Part shown: in pieces, positions 4,825-6,873 of the stretch
How positions within the stretch are numbered: the stretch's first letter is position 1
Layout: each line of letters opens with the position of its first letter
Assembly (NCBI GenBank): GCA_026224995.1
Contig: JAMFRX010000726.1
Coordinates: forward strand, 1 to 6,873
DNA from: Puia dinghuensis
GTDB lineage: Bacteria; Bacteroidota; Bacteroidia; Chitinophagales; Chitinophagaceae
Length of the DNA stretch: 6,873 bases
Reading direction: 5' to 3'
Translations under genes and position numbers: made by a program
Notes under the pieces: generated by a model
The model's input: only the letters and a program-made list of their open reading frames with translations
Told to the model about the DNA's origin: nothing
Databases searched by the model: none

Positions 4825-6873
4825 TACGAAGTCACTTCCCAGATAGCCACCGCCGTCCTGTATCCTGCCGATAAGCTCACTGTACATGGGCGAACGCTCC
4901 AGCGCATGTGCATTCCCCAGGATGATAAGCTGTTCCACGGCCCGCGAGATGCTTACCAGCAGCTTGCGATCCACCTCCGAGACCTCGTCTTTCGCGAGGC
5001 TCTGGATCGTTTGGATCTGTCGGGGATCGCTGATCGTGGTGCTAAAGATGACGATCTTCCGTTCATCTCCCTGATAACGTTCTACCGTGTCGATGATGAT
5101 GTCTTCGCTGTCCTGAAGCGGGGCCGAAAGATGTTCCTTTATAGCCGCGATCTGCGCCCGGAATGGGGTAATGATGCCGATATCCCCGGGAGCGGCGAGG
5201 CCCAGCTCCACCAGCTTGTTTACGAGAAAGGCGACGATCTTCGCTTCTTTCTCATTTCTCTTAGGACCTCCTTCCATAGGTGTTTGGATGAACAGCGTCC
5301 GGTGGCGGGTGATGGGCTGGAGAACATGCCCGGCCGGCAGGGCAGGGTAGTCCAGTGTCTTTTTTTGCTGTGCGGGCAGGCCTGCCAGGAGCTCTACCCG
5401 GTAGTGTTTCGTGATCAGGGCGGCGATTTCCGCGTGCATGCGATAGTGATCCCGCAGCTGTCCATAGGCGTCAGTCCACTGTTTTTTGATGGCATTTTCC
5501 AGCAGCCTTTCGAAGAAGGATTTGCGCAGGTCGTCGATGCCCAGCTGATTGAGATAATGGCTATCGATGTGGCAGAGCTTGCTATCCTGGGTGATGACGG
5601 CCGGCAGCTGCTTATGGTCCCCTATGAGCACGAATTTGTCGAACAGCGCCAGGATGCTGGAGAGTACGGCCTCCGTGAGCTGCGAGGCTTCGTCGACGAC
5701 CACCTCGCCGAAGGCGATGAACTGCCGGAGCAGCTGCCAGTTGTTATGAAAAGTGGTCACGGTGCTGATGAATACCTTGTGTCCGTCGATGGTCTTCCGC
5801 CAATGATCGGGGTCGTCGCCCCGGATCTGCCGGGTGAACAGGAATTCATCGGCTACGTGGCGATTGCCCAGCCGGAGGTAGGGGATCGGATCGCCGTTGC
5901 GGGGCTGGCGGAAGGCCTCGCAGATCTTGCTGACCGCCCGGTTGGTAAAGGCCAGGACTACTATCGGCTTGTCTTTCCGCTTTAGATCTTCCCTTATATA
6001 ATTCACGAGAAAGGTGCTGGTCTTACCCGTACCCGGAGGCCCTTGGAGCAGGTAGTAGTCGCGGGCGTCCAACGCCTGTTGAACGGCGGCCAGCTGGATC
6101 GTCGTGAGATGGGGATTGGAATAGACCTGTGCCTGCGTGAAGACGGGCGGTTCGTGTCCGAAAAGGATGCGCTTTTTCCGCGGGCTGGTGGTGAGCACGT
6201 TGAAGAGGCAGGAGATGGCGCTCCAGTAATTCCGTTCGAAGATGTCGGGCTCCACTGCCCAGAACCGGTGCGCCCGGATATAGTTGTAGTCCGTCTGTTT
6301 GTTGTTAAGGCAGACGACCAGACTCTGTGCATGTACCTGGTCCAGGCTTCCCTTGAGGATATGGTGCTGCAAGACATTATAGCCGTCCCCAGTCCGGGGA
6401 TAGAGGACCACCAGGTCGCCTTTCCTAAAGGCGTGGTCGATCTTTTTGGTGAGGTGCAGGTGAACATAGCCTTGACCTTCTTTGATCTCTATGGTCTCCA
6501 GGTCATAGATCACCCGGAAATCTTCCACTTTATCGGTGAGCTTGTCCAGCCATAGTCCTGCGAATCCGTTGGGCTGGTCATCCTCTTCTTCCTTGAGCTG
6601 GTTGCCTACTTTGCTGTTGATGAATTCCCGGAGCAGGAAGGCCATCATCTCCTGGTAGTATTCCGTGGCTATGCGCCCGGGCTCATAGGCGGCGCGAAAT
6701 TGCGCCTGGGCCGCTTCTTTGTATACCGGCAGGCCGGTCACGCCCTGGTCTTTTATCCGCTGAAGCACCGAGAAGTCCCGGCCTGCGAGGAGATAGATCT
6801 GCGCCACGATCTCGTTCCTTTCTTCGAGCACCTGCCGCTTCTCGCTATGCTCGCTCACCAGATTACGAAAGGG
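4807..6873 (-). CDS. Superfamily 1 helicase, UPF1/Dna2-like (AAA domain), 5' end outside window
   Basis: This is an ATP-driven nucleic-acid translocase or helicase of the UPF1/Dna2-like SF1B group; substrate and pathway are not known. Numbering from the GTG at 6858, motifs run in order: Q-motif Gln255, Walker A GPPGTGKT (273-280), Ia AFTNRAV (303-309), Ic-like FISTVTTF (363-370), Walker B VVVDEAS (386-392), III LIGDHKQLPA (411-420), IIIa DHYRMH (470-475), IV GIITPFRAQ (561-569), V DTVERYQGDERK (590-601) and VI VSISRAVEQLIILGN (635-649) with arginine finger Arg639. Residues about 120-240, upstream of Walker A, probably hold the OB-like 1B insertion of this group. The frame has no stop between 6858 and the window edge (five more codons, PFRNL before the GTG), so the GTG is unlikely to be the true start and the protein is N-terminally incomplete here. 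No Cys cluster of the Dna2/Cas4 iron-sulfur nuclease is visible in the part shown. It converges on parC and shares 9 nt with it. Confidence 0.9.
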   Translation of the reverse strand, partial: PFRNLVSEHSEKRQVLEERNEIVAQIYLLAGRDFSVLQRIKDQGVTGLPVYKEAAQAQFRAAYEPGRIATEYYQEMMAFLLREFINSKVGNQLKEEEDDQPNGFAGLWLDKLTDKVEDFRVIYDLETIEIKEGQGYVHLHLTKKIDHAFRKGDLVVLYPRTGDGYNVLQHHILKGSLDQVHAQSLVVCLNNKQTDYNYIRAHRFWAVEPDIFERNYWSAISCLFNVLTTSPRKKRILFGHEPPVFTQAQVYSNPHLTTIQLAAVQQALDARDYYLLQGPPGTGKTSTFLVNYIREDLKRKDKPIVVLAFTNRAVSKICEAFRQPRNGDPIPYLRLGNRHVADEFLFTRQIRGDDPDHWRKTIDGHKVFISTVTTFHNNWQLLRQFIAFGEVVVDEASQLTEAVLSSILALFDKFVLIGDHKQLPAVITQDSKLCHIDSHYLNQLGIDDLRKSFFERLLENAIKKQWTDAYGQLRDHYRMHAEIAALITKHYRVELLAGLPAQQKKTLDYPALPAGHVLQPITRHRTLFIQTPMEGGPKRNEKEAKIVAFLVNKLVELGLAAPGDIGIITPFRAQIAAIKEHLSAPLQDSEDIIIDTVERYQGDERKIVIFSTTISDPRQIQTIQSLAKDEVSEVDRKLLVSISRAVEQLIILGNAHALERSPMYSELIGRIQDGGGYLGSDFVTELLK

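Noticed and set aside
4906..5985. Long + strand open frame (359 codons) opposite the helicase
   Set aside because: The helicase on the other strand carries all SF1 motifs across this stretch. The + frame shows no domain and has shadow-type composition.
6043..6555. + strand open frame opposite the helicase 1B/Walker A region
   Set aside because: Overlaps conserved helicase sequence and shows no homology signature.
6856..6858. GTG as the true helicase start
   Set aside because: No upstream in-frame stop exists in the window and no ribosome binding signal is evident, so the gene more likely begins beyond the edge.

Overview
The window is almost wholly coding and looks like a housekeeping stretch of a Bacteroidota chromosome. 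Chitinophagaceae or a close relative is my best guess. The topoisomerase IV subunits have a Bacteroidota flavour: FSLRGKPLN in ParE, and YHPHGDASIGEALV with an AAAARYIEARLSKF active site in ParC. Starts are preceded by A/T-rich sequence with no clear Shine-Dalgarno. The DNA is fairly GC-rich for that phylum. The assignment rests on recognising family signatures by eye, not on a database search.

Layout. Five genes run on the + strand, packed like one operon. They are the 3' part of parE (1-708, cut by the left edge), a DUF1835/DUF3658 protein (712-1545), a small DUF4260 membrane protein (1542-1901), a YaeR/GloA2-type VOC metalloprotein (1898-2284) and complete parC (2293-4815). Gaps are 3 nt, ATGA overlap, ATGA overlap and 8 nt, so no internal promoter or terminator is evident. 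On the - strand, meeting parC tail to tail with a 9-nt overlap, is a large superfamily 1 (UPF1/Dna2-like) helicase (4807-6873). Its frame stays open through the right edge, so its N-terminus is missing.

How the genes fit together. ParE and ParC are the ATPase/TOPRIM and cleavage/rejoining subunits of topoisomerase IV, the decatenating type II enzyme. The three small genes between them have no known link to topology. Their tight coupling suggests co-expression with topoisomerase IV, but a shared pathway is not shown. The convergent helicase is probably an independent DNA or RNA metabolism gene.

Oddities. The most striking non-coding structure is a 24-nt inverted repeat (4801-4824) with perfect 11-nt arms at the parC/helicase junction. 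It contains both stop codons and encodes the start of both C-terminal tails. I found no mobile element, tRNA, rRNA, CRISPR array, riboswitch or gene-free stretch over 300 bases, and no convincing evidence of a novel system. The least understood content is the DUF1835-DUF4260-VOC trio and the unseen N-terminus of the helicase.
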